Positions 32,237 to 41,221 of a stretch of DNA of 64,000 nucleotides are shown here, in pieces. Each line of letters starts with the position of its first letter. Within the stretch, counting starts at the first letter, position 1. The position numbers and the translations under genes are program-made. The notes under the pieces are model-generated. The model searched no databases, had not been told where the DNA came from, and worked only from the letters and a program-made list of their open reading frames with translations. The DNA comes from Agrococcus sp. KRD186 (GTDB lineage Bacteria > Actinomycetota > Actinomycetes > Actinomycetales > Microbacteriaceae): NCBI RefSeq assembly GCF_017168255.1, contig NZ_JABFAP010000001.1, positions 817,235-881,234 on the forward strand, read 5' to 3'.

Positions 32237-32836
32237 TCACGCGAAGTCGGCCCGCAGCACCTTGCGTCGCTTCGTCGGGTGGGCGACCTCGGTGAGGCCT
32301 GCCGCCTCGAAGGTCGGCACCGTGCCGACGTGCAGCTCCTCCTCGATCACCGCGGTGGTCGTGATCGGGTAGGCCTCGACCGCTCGCGCGCCCCGCTCCC
32401 GCGCGAAGGCCACGGCAGCCGCGGCGAGCTCGCGGCTGAGACCGCTCCTGCGGTGCCCCGTACGCACGAACAGGCACGTGATCGCCCACACCGACGCATC
32501 CGCCCGGCCCTCCTCGCGCCCCTTCCACGGCACCGTGAACTCGCGCACCAGCCCTTGGTGCTCCGCGCGCGGAGCCACCGCGACCCAGCCGACCGGCTCG
32601 TCGCCCAGGTAGGCGATGAGGCCCGTGGTGGCGGATGCGTCGGGCTGGCCCGCGCGCGTCTGGTCGCGCAGGCGCATGGCGCGCTCCTCGACGGGCGTGC
32701 CGGCGAAGGTCTCGCCGCGCTCGAGCCGGTAGCGCTGGCATCGGCAGCGGGAGGCGCTGCCGCGGCTGCCGAAGATCGCGTCGAGGTCGCCCGGGCTGGC
32801 GCGGTTCGCCGGCACGATGCGGAGCTCGTCTTCCAT
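32237..32836 (-). CDS. GNAT acetyltransferase with Cys-rich N-terminus
   Basis: A 199-residue GNAT. The start SRGSASRCRCQRYRLERGE contains a CxC, and the core has WVAVAPRAEHQGLV, TCLFVRTGHRRSGLSRELA and AVEAYPITTTAV. This type is common and uncharacterised in actinobacteria and resembles the broken GNAT at 13,890-14,471 in overall pattern (Cys-rich head, then EAYP or EGYP). ATG 32,836 is chosen over a longer frame. It is divergent from the lipid kinase gene. Confidence 0.78.
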   Translation of the reverse strand: MEDELRIVPANRASPGDLDAIFGSRGSASRCRCQRYRLERGETFAGTPVEERAMRLRDQTRAGQPDASATTGLIAYLGDEPVGWVAVAPRAEHQGLVREFTVPWKGREEGRADASVWAITCLFVRTGHRRSGLSRELAAAAVAFARERGARAVEAYPITTTAVIEEELHVGTVPTFEAAGLTEVAHPTKRRKVLRADFA

Positions 32837-32894
32837 GCCGGCGATTCTGCCACTCGGTCGCCCTGCAATCGCCTGAGATGCCCGATCACGGCCA

Positions 32895-32985
32895 AGATGT
32901 GCACGCGCGCGCGGCGTCGTGCGTCCAGGAATGCCGGCATCGCGCGGCCTGCGCGGCGCAGGGCAGTCGAGACGCGTGCACATCT
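32895..32985. repeat. Perfect 13-bp inverted repeat in a divergent gap
   Basis: AGATGTGCACGCG (32,895-32,907) and CGCGTGCACATCT (32,973-32,985) are exact reverse complements 65 bases apart. The space is GC-rich and includes the palindrome ATGCCGGCAT. It lies between the GNAT and lipid-kinase genes. Either paired operators with GTGCAC cores or ends of a tiny mobile element. Confidence 0.5.
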
Positions 32986-33093
32986 CAGCCCGCAGCGGCC
33001 CGCAGCCGGCCGGAAGCACGCGGAGCATCGCGGCATGGTGGGGCAGTCGCCGGGCCGGCAGGCTGCGGCGGCAGCCGCAGCTACGCTGGCCGC

Positions 33094-34032
33094 GTGCCCT
33101 CGCTCGCCGTCATCGGCAACCCCACAGCGCGAGGCTTCGACCGCGCCGTCGACGCCGTGCTGCGGGAGGCGGCCAGCAGCGGCGCCGACGCGCGGGTGGT
33201 GCCCACGAGCGTGGCGGAGCCCGGCGGGCCGCAGGCCCGCGCGGCGCTGGCGCAGGGGGCGGATGCGGTGGTCGCGATCGGCGGGGACGGCACGGTGCGC
33301 GAGATCGCCGCCGAGCTCGCCCACACCGGTACTCCGCTCGGCATCGTCCCCGCAGGCACGGCCAACCTCTTCGCCCGCAACCTCGACCTGCCGCTGCGCG
33401 ACGTCGCGACCGCCGCCCGCATCGCCGTCGACGGGGACGCGAACGGGCATCGCACCGCGAGCATCGACCTGGGCCGCGTGACGCTCACGCGAGGCGACGG
33501 CGAGGGCGTGCCCGAGCCCGAGCGCATCTTCCTGGTGGTGACGGGCGTCGGCAACGATGCGCTGGCCGTCGAGGCGGCGTCGCTCCGCCACAAGCGCCGC
33601 CTCGGCTGGGCCGCCTACATCGCGATCGGCGCGCGCCGGCTCGGCAGCCCGAGCTTCGCCGTGCGCGGCCGCTTCGACGGCGGCGAGATCGAGTCGACCC
33701 ACGCCTGGAGCGTGCTGGTGCACAACGCCGCGCGCATCCCCGCGGGACTGCAGGTGCTGCCGGACACCCGACTCGACGACGGCCTGCTGCACATCGCAGC
33801 CGTCAGCCCGCGCCACCTCGCCCACTGGGGCCGCATCGCCGCGGCCGGCGCCGGGATCGCTCGCGCCGAGGGCGTGCTGCGACACCGCACCGCCGAGCGC
33901 GTCACGCTCGGCTGGCTCGACGAGCTGCTGCCGGTGCAGATCGACGGCGACGCGGCAGGCCGCATCGCCCGCCTCGACGCGCGCATCGACCGTGCGGCGC
34001 TCAGGGTGCGGATGCGAGGATCGTTCACATGA
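33094..34032 (+). CDS. Diacylglycerol kinase-family lipid kinase
   Basis: A 312-residue DagK/YegS-type kinase. IGNPTARGFDRAVDAVL at the start, the nucleotide motif VAIGGDGTVREIAAELA, PAGTANLFARNLDLPLRD, and a C-terminal beta domain ending LLPVQIDGDAAGRI. It should phosphorylate diacylglycerol or a related lipid to phosphatidate. GTG 33,094 is placed just before the first strand. Its TGA overlaps the ATG of the next gene, which codes for the opposite kind of enzyme. Confidence 0.86.
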   Translation: MPSLAVIGNPTARGFDRAVDAVLREAASSGADARVVPTSVAEPGGPQARAALAQGADAVVAIGGDGTVREIAAELAHTGTPLGIVPAGTANLFARNLDLPLRDVATAARIAVDGDANGHRTASIDLGRVTLTRGDGEGVPEPERIFLVVTGVGNDALAVEAASLRHKRRLGWAAYIAIGARRLGSPSFAVRGRFDGGEIESTHAWSVLVHNAARIPAGLQVLPDTRLDDGLLHIAAVSPRHLAHWGRIAAAGAGIARAEGVLRHRTAERVTLGWLDELLPVQIDGDAAGRIARLDARIDRAALRVRMRGSFT

Positions 34033-35084
34033 AACCCACGGAGGCACTGCAGCAGCTGCGCGCGACCCCGGCGGGCGAGCTCGAAGGCGTGCTCGCCCGG
34101 ATCGACGTCGCGCACACGGTCGAGGCGATCGCCGGCAACCTGATCAGCGGGCTCTTCCGGGGCGACGAGCGGCGCGAGCTCGTGCAGCTGCTGTGCATCG
34201 ACCGCGTCGACGAGCTCAGCCCGGCCATGCGGGCGCGCATCGTGCACGCGCTGCGGCGGCTGCCGATGAGCGCGGAGGTCTCGGCCGGCATCCGCTCGAC
34301 GCTGCTCTCGCTCACCGGCGAGCCCTTCCGCGACATGAAGTACCTGCTCAACGCCACCGGCGACAGCCACGACCTCGAGCACGTCGTCTACGAGCGCCTC
34401 ACGCCCACCGACCGCGACGCCGTGCTCGCCCACATCGCCGCCGAAGCGGCATCCGCGCCCTCGACCGACCTGCGCATCCTCTGCGACATCGACGACACCG
34501 TCAAGGCGATGCTGCACGACGACCGCTACCCGCGCGGCACCGTCTACCCGGGCGTGGTCGAGCTGCTCAAGGCGCTCGACCAGGGCCGCGCGGCCCAGCC
34601 GTCGCGGCCCGGCGACCTCACCTTCGTCACCGCGCGACCGGGCGGCCCGAAGGGGCTGATCGAGCAGTACACGCGCAACGCCCTGACCGGCCTCGGCCTG
34701 CCGCCGCACGCGGTGCTCGGCGGCTCGATCTTCAACCTCTTCACGAAGGCCTCGATCAAGGCCCGCAAGCTGCAGAACTTCGAGCGCGAGCGCACGCTGT
34801 TCCCCGAGTGCCGGTTTCTCTTCCTCGGCGACAGCGGCCAGGCCGACGCGCAGGTGGGCGCCGAGATGCTGCGGCGCGGCCCCGACTTCGTGGTGACGGT
34901 GCTCATCCACGAGGTGGTGCCGGTCACCGGCGCCAAGCGCGCGAGCCTGGAGGCCGCGGGCATCCGCTTCCACAGCTCCTACGACGAGGCGGCGAGCATC
35001 CTCCACGGGCTCGGCGTCATCGACCGCGCCGGCCGGGATGCGGTGGTGCGGGCCGTCGACGAGGTCAGTGGGATGATGACCTGA
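34029..35084 (+). CDS. APP1-like phosphatidate phosphatase (DUF2183)
   Basis: A 351-residue protein. An N-terminal helical part of about 140 residues precedes a HAD-like catalytic domain: LCDIDDTVKAML (DxDxT), TFVTARPGGPKGLIEQYTRN and FLFLGDSGQADAQVGAEML (GDSGQxD). These are hallmarks of the APP1/DUF2183 phosphatidate phosphatases, which remove phosphate from phosphatidate. The 4-bp overlap with the lipid kinase gene suggests joint control of the diacylglycerol/phosphatidate balance. Confidence 0.83.
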   Translation: MKPTEALQQLRATPAGELEGVLARIDVAHTVEAIAGNLISGLFRGDERRELVQLLCIDRVDELSPAMRARIVHALRRLPMSAEVSAGIRSTLLSLTGEPFRDMKYLLNATGDSHDLEHVVYERLTPTDRDAVLAHIAAEAASAPSTDLRILCDIDDTVKAMLHDDRYPRGTVYPGVVELLKALDQGRAAQPSRPGDLTFVTARPGGPKGLIEQYTRNALTGLGLPPHAVLGGSIFNLFTKASIKARKLQNFERERTLFPECRFLFLGDSGQADAQVGAEMLRRGPDFVVTVLIHEVVPVTGAKRASLEAAGIRFHSSYDEAASILHGLGVIDRAGRDAVVRAVDEVSGMMT

Positions 35085-35108
35085 GCCGCCATCCCGCGAC
35101 CGCGCCGC

Positions 35109-37115
35109 TCACGCGTGGTTGTGCGGGGTCGGCAGGTGCTTCGCCCACCACGCGAGGATGTGCTCGAAGCGCTCGACGCGGTGCCGCGGCTGGCCGGCGC
35201 GCGTGAGCTCGTGGTCCTCCCCCGGGAACAGCAGCAGCGCCGTCTCCACGCCGTTCCGCTTCAGCGCCGACCAGTAGCGCTGCGCCTGCTCGGGCGGGCA
35301 GCGCCAGTCCTGCTCGGAGTGCACCACGAGGGTCGGGGTCGTGACCTTGCCGACCTGCGCCATCGGCGACTGCGCACGCACCGCATCCGCATCGTCGCCC
35401 GTGTACCCCTGCGAGAAGAACCAGCCGATGTCGCTCGTGCCGACGAACGACTCGGGATCGAGGAAGCCGCGCTCGACGACGGCCGCGGTGAAGCGGTGGT
35501 CGTTGGCGATCGTCCACGCCGTCAGGTAGCCGCCGTACGAGCCGCCCATGATGCCCAGTCGCTCGCGGTCGAGCTGCGGATGCTCGTCGAGCGCCGCGTC
35601 GAGGAAGTCGAGCACGTCGTGCATGTCGACGGTGCCCATCGCCTGCTTGATCGCCAGGCCGTGCTCGCGGCCGTAGCCGGCCGAGCCGCGCGGGTTACAC
35701 TGCACGACCGCGTAGCCGGCGGCCACCGCCACCTGCGCCTCGTCGAACACGCCGACGCCGTACTGCGCGAACGGGCCGCCGTGGATGTTCAGCAGCACCG
35801 GGTGCGGGCCCTCGCCCTCGGGCACGAAGACCCAGCCGTGCACGGTGCCGCCGTCGCGGGCGGCGAACTCGTGCTCGCTCGGCTCGACCAGGGCGGTCTC
35901 GCCCAGCGGCTTGCCGAAGTCGGTCAGCACCGTCAGCCCGCGGTCGTCGAGCACAGCGACCTCGCCCATCGACGTGGGGGTGCGCACGGTCGCGACCGTC
36001 ACGCCCGCGCCGACGCCGTGGCCGAGCACCTCGAGGTCGCCGCCGATGAGCTCCTTCGAGCCGCCGCCGGTGACGTGCACGAGCCGCACGCGGCCGCGAC
36101 GGCGCTCCTGCACGAGCACGCCGTCCTCGACCACCGTCGAGTGGCTGCCGACCTCGCCCAGGTCGACCGACTCCTCATCGGTGACCTCCTCCGCGTGCGC
36201 ACCCGGCTGCTCGAGCACGAACAGCTGCGACTGGCGGGCCACGAAGTCACGGCCCGACTCCCCCAGCTTGCCCGCGACCAGCACGAAGCCGCCGTCGGGC
36301 GTCGCCTGCACCTCGCTGACAGCGAGGCCGGCGCGGGAGGAGAGGATCGTGTGCGGCTCACCCTCGGCCACGGTCGCGTCGAACTCCACGACCGCCGTCA
36401 GCAGGTCGTCGTCGCGGGTGTCGTGCCGGGCGGTCGTGCACAGCACGCGCTCGCCGTCGCTCGAGAACGCCGGTGCCGCGTGATCGAAGTCGCCGTGGCT
36501 GAGCTTGATCGCCTCGGGCGCGTGCAGCGCGTCGTCCTTCGTGGTCTCGTCGTCGTGCGGATGCGCGGCTCGGTCGTAGCGGGGCTCGGCATCGAGATCG
36601 GGCAGCGCCGCCGTGAAGAGGTGGGCGTGCCGTCCGACCAGGCTGCCGAGGCCGTTGGCGAGGTTGCGGTTGCGGGTGATCAGGCGCGGCGACTCCTGCG
36701 CCGGCGCGACACCGGCGATCGAGCCGTAGCGGCCGGGCTCGACCACGAGCGAGGTGAAGGCGATGCGGTCGCCGGCGGGCGAGACCGCGAACTCGAGCAC
36801 ACCGCCGGCCTGCGCGGTCGCCTGCACCGGCTCGCCGCCGTCGACGCGCATGGCCCACACCTGCGGCTTGTCGGCCGCGTCCGGGCGCACGAACAGCACC
36901 GTGTCGCCGTCGGGCGTGAGCTGCGGGGCGCGGTCAGCGGTGCCCCCGGTGAGACGCCGCCGCGCGCCGTCGAGCAGCGAGACCTTCCAGAGCTGCCCGA
37001 CGTTGCGGTTCGCGCGCAGGTCAGGCCGTGAGGCCGCGACGATCGCCCACTCGCCGCCGGGGTGCACGGCGGGGCGGGAGAGCGTGACGAGCTGCTCGAT
37101 GTCCTCGGCGCGCAT
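35109..37115 (-). CDS. S9-family prolyl oligopeptidase-like peptidase
   Basis: A 668-residue serine peptidase: an N-terminal beta-propeller with WAIVAASRPDL and many Asp-Gly turns, then an alpha/beta-hydrolase domain with HGGPFAQYGVGVFDEAQVAV, the nucleophile motif GIMGGSYGGYLTAW, and a final EDHELTRAGQPRHRVERFEH carrying the catalytic His. It is cytosolic, likely an acylaminoacyl- or dipeptidyl-peptidase. Its ATG overlaps the stop of the SDR gene by one base. Confidence 0.9.
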   Translation of the reverse strand: MRAEDIEQLVTLSRPAVHPGGEWAIVAASRPDLRANRNVGQLWKVSLLDGARRRLTGGTADRAPQLTPDGDTVLFVRPDAADKPQVWAMRVDGGEPVQATAQAGGVLEFAVSPAGDRIAFTSLVVEPGRYGSIAGVAPAQESPRLITRNRNLANGLGSLVGRHAHLFTAALPDLDAEPRYDRAAHPHDDETTKDDALHAPEAIKLSHGDFDHAAPAFSSDGERVLCTTARHDTRDDDLLTAVVEFDATVAEGEPHTILSSRAGLAVSEVQATPDGGFVLVAGKLGESGRDFVARQSQLFVLEQPGAHAEEVTDEESVDLGEVGSHSTVVEDGVLVQERRRGRVRLVHVTGGGSKELIGGDLEVLGHGVGAGVTVATVRTPTSMGEVAVLDDRGLTVLTDFGKPLGETALVEPSEHEFAARDGGTVHGWVFVPEGEGPHPVLLNIHGGPFAQYGVGVFDEAQVAVAAGYAVVQCNPRGSAGYGREHGLAIKQAMGTVDMHDVLDFLDAALDEHPQLDRERLGIMGGSYGGYLTAWTIANDHRFTAAVVERGFLDPESFVGTSDIGWFFSQGYTGDDADAVRAQSPMAQVGKVTTPTLVVHSEQDWRCPPEQAQRYWSALKRNGVETALLLFPGEDHELTRAGQPRHRVERFEHILAWWAKHLPTPHNHA

Positions 37116-37903
37116 CAGGCGGTGCCCTCGGCAGCGCCGAATCCCTCGACATCGCCGACCAGGCGCGTGTTCGCCGCAGGCACCGGCTCGACGGCCGCCA
37201 GCGCCACCTCGCGCGCGAACTCCTCGACGTTGTAGAGCTTGCCGGCGTCCTCGCGGCGGCTGGCGATCGCGCCGGGGTTGGCGCGCTCCAGCAGCTTCGC
37301 GGTGATGGTGCCCTCGATCATGTCCCCGGAGACCACCACCAACTCGATGCCGCGCTCGGCCAGTGCCGGGATGCGGTCGCGCAGGGCATCCTCGCCCGCG
37401 CGCTTCGACAGCGCGACGGCCTCGTACTCGGGCATCGTCGGCGTGGTGCGGATGAAGTGGGCCTGGTGGCTGGTGACGAACACGACCCTGGCGCCGTCGG
37501 CCAGCACCGGGATCGCGGCCTCGAGCAGCGCCACCTGCGCATCGCGGTTGAGCCGCATGGCGTAGTCCTCGCCCATGCCGCTCTCCATGCCGCCGGAGGC
37601 GTTCATGACCAGGACGTCGAGCCCGCCGAAGCGCGCACGAGCGGCTTCGAACATGGTCGCGAGGCTCGCGGCGTCGGTGAGGTCGGCCTGCACGGCGATC
37701 GCCTCGACGCCCTGCTCCAGAGCGGCCGCGACGACCTTCTCGGCTCGCGGCGCCTTCGCGCGGTAGTTGACGATGACGTTCGCGCCGGCGGCGGCGAGCA
37801 GCGCGACGGTGGCCGCGCCGATGCCGCGGCTGGAACCGGTCACGAGCGCACTGCGACCGGTCAGCGAACCGGGCTCAAGGGGGGCGGTGGGGGTCTCCGA
37901 CAC
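37115..37903 (-). CDS. Atypical SDR lacking the catalytic Tyr
   Basis: A 262-residue SDR. The cofactor loop TGSSRGIG is normal, but NNAG is replaced by MNASGG, and the YxxxK catalytic pair is replaced by EAVALSKRAGE, with Val where Tyr is expected. VFVTSHQAHFI keeps the Ser. This pattern recurs in a conserved actinobacterial SDR group, so it is not simple decay. It may use another acid or bind a ligand rather than reduce it. GTG 37,903 follows AAGGAG. Co-transcribed with the S9 peptidase. Confidence 0.8.
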   Translation of the reverse strand: MSETPTAPLEPGSLTGRSALVTGSSRGIGAATVALLAAAGANVIVNYRAKAPRAEKVVAAALEQGVEAIAVQADLTDAASLATMFEAARARFGGLDVLVMNASGGMESGMGEDYAMRLNRDAQVALLEAAIPVLADGARVVFVTSHQAHFIRTTPTMPEYEAVALSKRAGEDALRDRIPALAERGIELVVVSGDMIEGTITAKLLERANPGAIASRREDAGKLYNVEEFAREVALAAVEPVPAANTRLVGDVEGFGAAEGTA

Positions 37904-38023
37904 GTGTGCTCCTTCGTTCCCGATGAGACTACTGTGCGCGCTGCGCTGCGCCGGGCGCCGCCCCCGACTCTGCCTGGCCGCGCGCCTGAGGCGGTCACAG
38001 CATCCGCTCAATATGCTGGGCGT

Positions 38024-38482
38024 GTGGATCTCGTCCAATATGCCTGGATCGCGTGGCTCGTCGTAGCGCTCGTGTGCTTCATCATCGAGATGGTGACGCT
38101 CGAGTTCACGTTCCTGATGATCGGCATGTCGTCGGTCGTCGGCCTGGTCTCCAGCATCACCGGGCTGCCCTGGTGGGCGCAGATCCTGATCGCCGCCGCG
38201 GCCGCCATCACCCTGCTGTTCCTCGTGCGGCCGAAGCTGCTGCATCGCCTGCACGAGTCCGGCGAGGTCAATCTGCAGGGCATCGAGGCGCTGCTGGGCA
38301 TGGCCGGCGAGGTCACGCGCTCGTTCGTGCGCGGCGCCGGCGAGGTGACGCTCGTGAACGGCGACATCTGGACCGCCCGCCTCTCCCCCGCGGTGCAGCC
38401 CCGCGATCCCGACGTCGGCGAGCGCATCGTCGTCACCGCCATCGAAGGGGCGACGGCCATCGTCGTCCCCGCCCAGCGCTAA
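38024..38482 (+). CDS. NfeD-like membrane protein
   Basis: A 152-residue NfeD-type protein: an N-terminal pair of membrane helices (WIAWLVVALVCFIIEMVTLE, then LMIGMSSVVGLVSSI and LIAAAAAITLLFLV) and a C-terminal OB-fold (GEVTRSFVRGAGEVTLVNGD and ERIVVTAIEGATAIVVPA). NfeD proteins partner with SPFH proteins at membrane domains, and an SPFH gene follows 15 bases later. GTG 38,024 is used because the membrane region starts right after it. Confidence 0.86.
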   Translation: MDLVQYAWIAWLVVALVCFIIEMVTLEFTFLMIGMSSVVGLVSSITGLPWWAQILIAAAAAITLLFLVRPKLLHRLHESGEVNLQGIEALLGMAGEVTRSFVRGAGEVTLVNGDIWTARLSPAVQPRDPDVGERIVVTAIEGATAIVVPAQR

Positions 38483-38497
38483 GCGAAGGAGCCCCAC

Positions 38498-39751
38498 ATG
38501 CCGTTCGACGGAGGATTCATCCTCGGAATATTCCTGATCGTCGTCGTGGTCCTGGTCGTCCTGTTCGTGCTCGTCACGCTCTTCAGATCGATCCGGATCA
38601 TCAAGCAGGGCTTCACCGGCGTGGTCGAGCGGCTCGGCCGCTTCCACAAGGTGCTGCAGCCGGGCCTCAACTTCCTGGTGCCGTTCATCGACCGCGTCTC
38701 GTACCACGTCGACATGCGCGAGCAGGTGCGCTCGTTCCCCCCGCAGCCGGTGATCACCGAGGACAACCTGGTCGTCTCGATCGACACCGTCGTCTACTTC
38801 CAGGTCACGGATGCGCGCGCGGCCACCTACGAGATCGCCGACTACCTCTCGGGTGTCGAGCAGCTCACCACCACCACGCTCCGCAACGTCGTCGGCGGCA
38901 TGAACCTCGAGGAGGCGCTCACCAGCCGCGACACGATCAACGGCCAGCTGCGCAACGTGCTCGACCAGGCCACCGGCAAGTGGGGCCTGCGCGTCGGCCG
39001 CGTCGAGCTGAAGGCGATCGACCCGCCCCACTCCATCCAGGACTCGATGGAGAAGCAGATGCGCGCCGAGCGCGACCGCCGTGCCGCGATCCTCACGGCG
39101 GAGGGCTCGAAGCAGTCGCAGATCCTCGAGGCCGAGGGCCTCCGCCAGTCCGAGATCCTCCGCGCAGAGGGCCAGGCCAAGGCCCAGGTGCTGCGCGCCA
39201 AGGGTGACGCCGAGGCCCAGGTGCTGCTGGCCAAGGGTGAGTCGGAGGCGATCGAGCGCGTGTTCGCCGCCATCCACGAGGGCGACGCCGACAACAAGCT
39301 GCTCGCCTACCAGTACCTGCAGACGCTGCCGAAGCTCGCCGAGGGCGACTCGAACAAGCTCTGGATCATCCCCTCGGAGCTCACCGACGCGCTGCAGCAG
39401 GTCGGCAAGGGCTTCTTCGAGGGCCGCGCCGAGGTGCCGGTGCGGAAGGCGAAGGCCAAGCACCGCGACGAGGCGGGCCAGTCGATCCTGGACGAGACCT
39501 TCCAGGCCGACTCGGTCTCCGACGTCGAGGTGCCCTCGATCGCCGAGACGCTGCAGGCCAGCGGCATCGACCCGAAGGACGCCGGCCGCATCGACAACGT
39601 CTCCTCGTCCACGTCGCTCGCCGATGAGACCCCCGGCACGGACTACGCGGAGGCGGTGGAGACGGCGCGCGAGGTGCGGGCGGATGCGCCTGCGATCGAT
39701 CCCGAGGATCTCCCCGACGCGCCTGAGGACAGCAGGCCTCCGCAGGCGTGA
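38498..39751 (+). CDS. SPFH/Band-7 (stomatin/prohibitin-like) protein
   Basis: A 417-residue QmcA/stomatin-like protein. One N-terminal membrane helix (FILGIFLIVVVVLVVLFVLV) precedes an SPFH domain (VVERLGRFHKVLQPGLNFLV, VDMREQVRSFPPQPVITEDN). A coiled region rich in AEG repeats (AEGSKQSQILEAEGLRQSEI and following) comes before a long acidic tail. It likely forms oligomeric rings in membrane microdomains with NfeD. The tail of about 100 residues is longer than in most homologues. Confidence 0.9.
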   Translation: MPFDGGFILGIFLIVVVVLVVLFVLVTLFRSIRIIKQGFTGVVERLGRFHKVLQPGLNFLVPFIDRVSYHVDMREQVRSFPPQPVITEDNLVVSIDTVVYFQVTDARAATYEIADYLSGVEQLTTTTLRNVVGGMNLEEALTSRDTINGQLRNVLDQATGKWGLRVGRVELKAIDPPHSIQDSMEKQMRAERDRRAAILTAEGSKQSQILEAEGLRQSEILRAEGQAKAQVLRAKGDAEAQVLLAKGESEAIERVFAAIHEGDADNKLLAYQYLQTLPKLAEGDSNKLWIIPSELTDALQQVGKGFFEGRAEVPVRKAKAKHRDEAGQSILDETFQADSVSDVEVPSIAETLQASGIDPKDAGRIDNVSSSTSLADETPGTDYAEAVETAREVRADAPAIDPEDLPDAPEDSRPPQA

Positions 39752-40491
39752 GCGCGTTCCTGACCCCGGCGCCGCCGCGGGTGCTGGCGCATCGGGGGCT
39801 CGCCCTCGATGCGCCGGAGAACACGATGATGGCGTTCATCGCTGCGGTCGATGGCGGGGCGACGTTCCTCGAGACCGACGTGCACGCCACCGCCGACGGC
39901 GTCGCCGTGCTGGCGCACGACCCGGGCCTCGACCGGGTCGCCGGTCGGGACGTCGTCATCGAGCAGACGCTCTGGCAGGACCTGCGCGCCATCGACCTCG
40001 GGCAGGGCGAGCTGATGCCGGGGCTGCGCGAGGCGCTGCTGGCGCTGCCCGACGCGAAGTGGAACATCGACCTGAAGTCGGATGCGTCGGTCGTCCCCGC
40101 GGTGCGCGCGGTCGTCGAGGCCAAGGCCGCCGACCGCGTGCTGCTCACCTCGTTCTCGGAGCGCCGGCGGAAGCAGGCGCAGCAGCTGCTGCCCGATGTC
40201 GCCACGAGCGCCTCGCAGTCGCTCGCGCTGCAGGCGGTGGCGGCCCAGCGGCTGGGGCTGCACGGTCAGCTCGAGCGCATCCTGCGCCCGGTGGTCGCGC
40301 TGCAGGTGCCGCGCCGCCACAAGGGGCTCGAGATCATCACCGAGCGCAGCGTCGCCGCGTTCCAGCGCGCCGGCGTCGAGGTGCACGTGTGGACGATCAA
40401 CGACCCGGCGGAGATGCAGGAGCTGCTCGATCTGGGCGTCGACGGCATCGTCACCGACCGCTGCGACCTGGCGCTGCCGCTGCTGCCGTAG
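39748..40491 (+). CDS. Glycerophosphodiester phosphodiesterase
   Basis: A 247-residue TIM-barrel GDPD. LAHRGLALDAPENTMMAF carries the HRG and Glu, and FLETDVHATADGVAVLAHDP the second metal site (ExD ... HD). WNIDLKSD and the late VHVWTINDPAEM complete the fold. It cleaves glycerophosphodiesters to glycerol-3-phosphate and an alcohol. No signal peptide. GTG 39,748 overlaps the SPFH stop, so it ends the nfeD-SPFH operon. Confidence 0.9.
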   Translation: MSAFLTPAPPRVLAHRGLALDAPENTMMAFIAAVDGGATFLETDVHATADGVAVLAHDPGLDRVAGRDVVIEQTLWQDLRAIDLGQGELMPGLREALLALPDAKWNIDLKSDASVVPAVRAVVEAKAADRVLLTSFSERRRKQAQQLLPDVATSASQSLALQAVAAQRLGLHGQLERILRPVVALQVPRRHKGLEIITERSVAAFQRAGVEVHVWTINDPAEMQELLDLGVDGIVTDRCDLALPLLP

Positions 40492-40492
40492 C

Positions 40493-41221
40493 TCAGCGCG
40501 GCGGCTTCGGCAGCGCTCGCACGCCCGACAGCCCCCACTTGGTGACCGCCCCGATGGTGCCGAGTTCCTCCAGCACGCGCATCTTCGAGCTGCCCACGGC
40601 CCGCTCGATGAAGCCGACCGGCACCTCCGCGATGGTGCCGCCGGCCTGCGCGACGCGCACGGCCATGGCGATCTGGAAGGCGTAGGCGTCCACCTGGATC
40701 GCATCGAGGTCGACGGATTCCAGGATGCGGGTGCGGTAGACCCGCAGGCTGCTGGTGAGGTCCTTGACGCCGGTGGAGAGCATCGTGCGCGCGTAGGCGT
40801 TGCCGACCTTGGCGGCGACGCTGCGCCGCCAGCCCATGTTGCGCACGTCGCTGCCCTCGACGAAGCGGGAGCCGATCACCAGATCCACCCCCGATTGCGA
40901 GACGTCCAGCAGCTCCGGCAGCGCGTCGGCGTCGTAGGAGCCGTCGGCGTCGGTGACGACCACCCTGGTCGCGCCTCGCGACATCGCGAAGCGCATCCCC
41001 TCGATGACGGCGGAGCGGTAGCCGCGCTCGCTGCGGTGGATGACGAGCGTGCCGGCGTCGGCCTTCGCGAGCCGGTCGGCGAGCTCGCCGGTGCCGTCGG
41101 GGCTGCCGTCGTCGATGATCACGAGCTCGGCGTGCGGCACCGACTGGCGCAGCCGCCCCACCGTGCGCTCCAGGCCCTCGACCTCGTTGTAGGTCGGCAC
41201 CACGATCATGACGTCAGGCAT
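40493..41221 (-). CDS. Polyprenol monophosphomannose synthase (Ppm1/DPM-like)
   Basis: A 242-residue family-2 glycosyltransferase: IVVPTYNEVEGLERTVGRL, VIIDDGSPDGTGELADRL, VVTDADGSYDADALPELLD with the DAD metal motif, and LVIGSRFVEGSDVRNMGWRR. This pattern marks dolichol/polyprenol-phosphate mannose synthases, which make polyprenyl-phospho-mannose for lipoglycans and protein mannosylation. It overlaps the Lnt gene by 8 bases; in mycobacteria the two activities are joined in one protein. Confidence 0.88.
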   Translation of the reverse strand: MPDVMIVVPTYNEVEGLERTVGRLRQSVPHAELVIIDDGSPDGTGELADRLAKADAGTLVIHRSERGYRSAVIEGMRFAMSRGATRVVVTDADGSYDADALPELLDVSQSGVDLVIGSRFVEGSDVRNMGWRRSVAAKVGNAYARTMLSTGVKDLTSSLRVYRTRILESVDLDAIQVDAYAFQIAMAVRVAQAGGTIAEVPVGFIERAVGSSKMRVLEELGTIGAVTKWGLSGVRALPKPPR

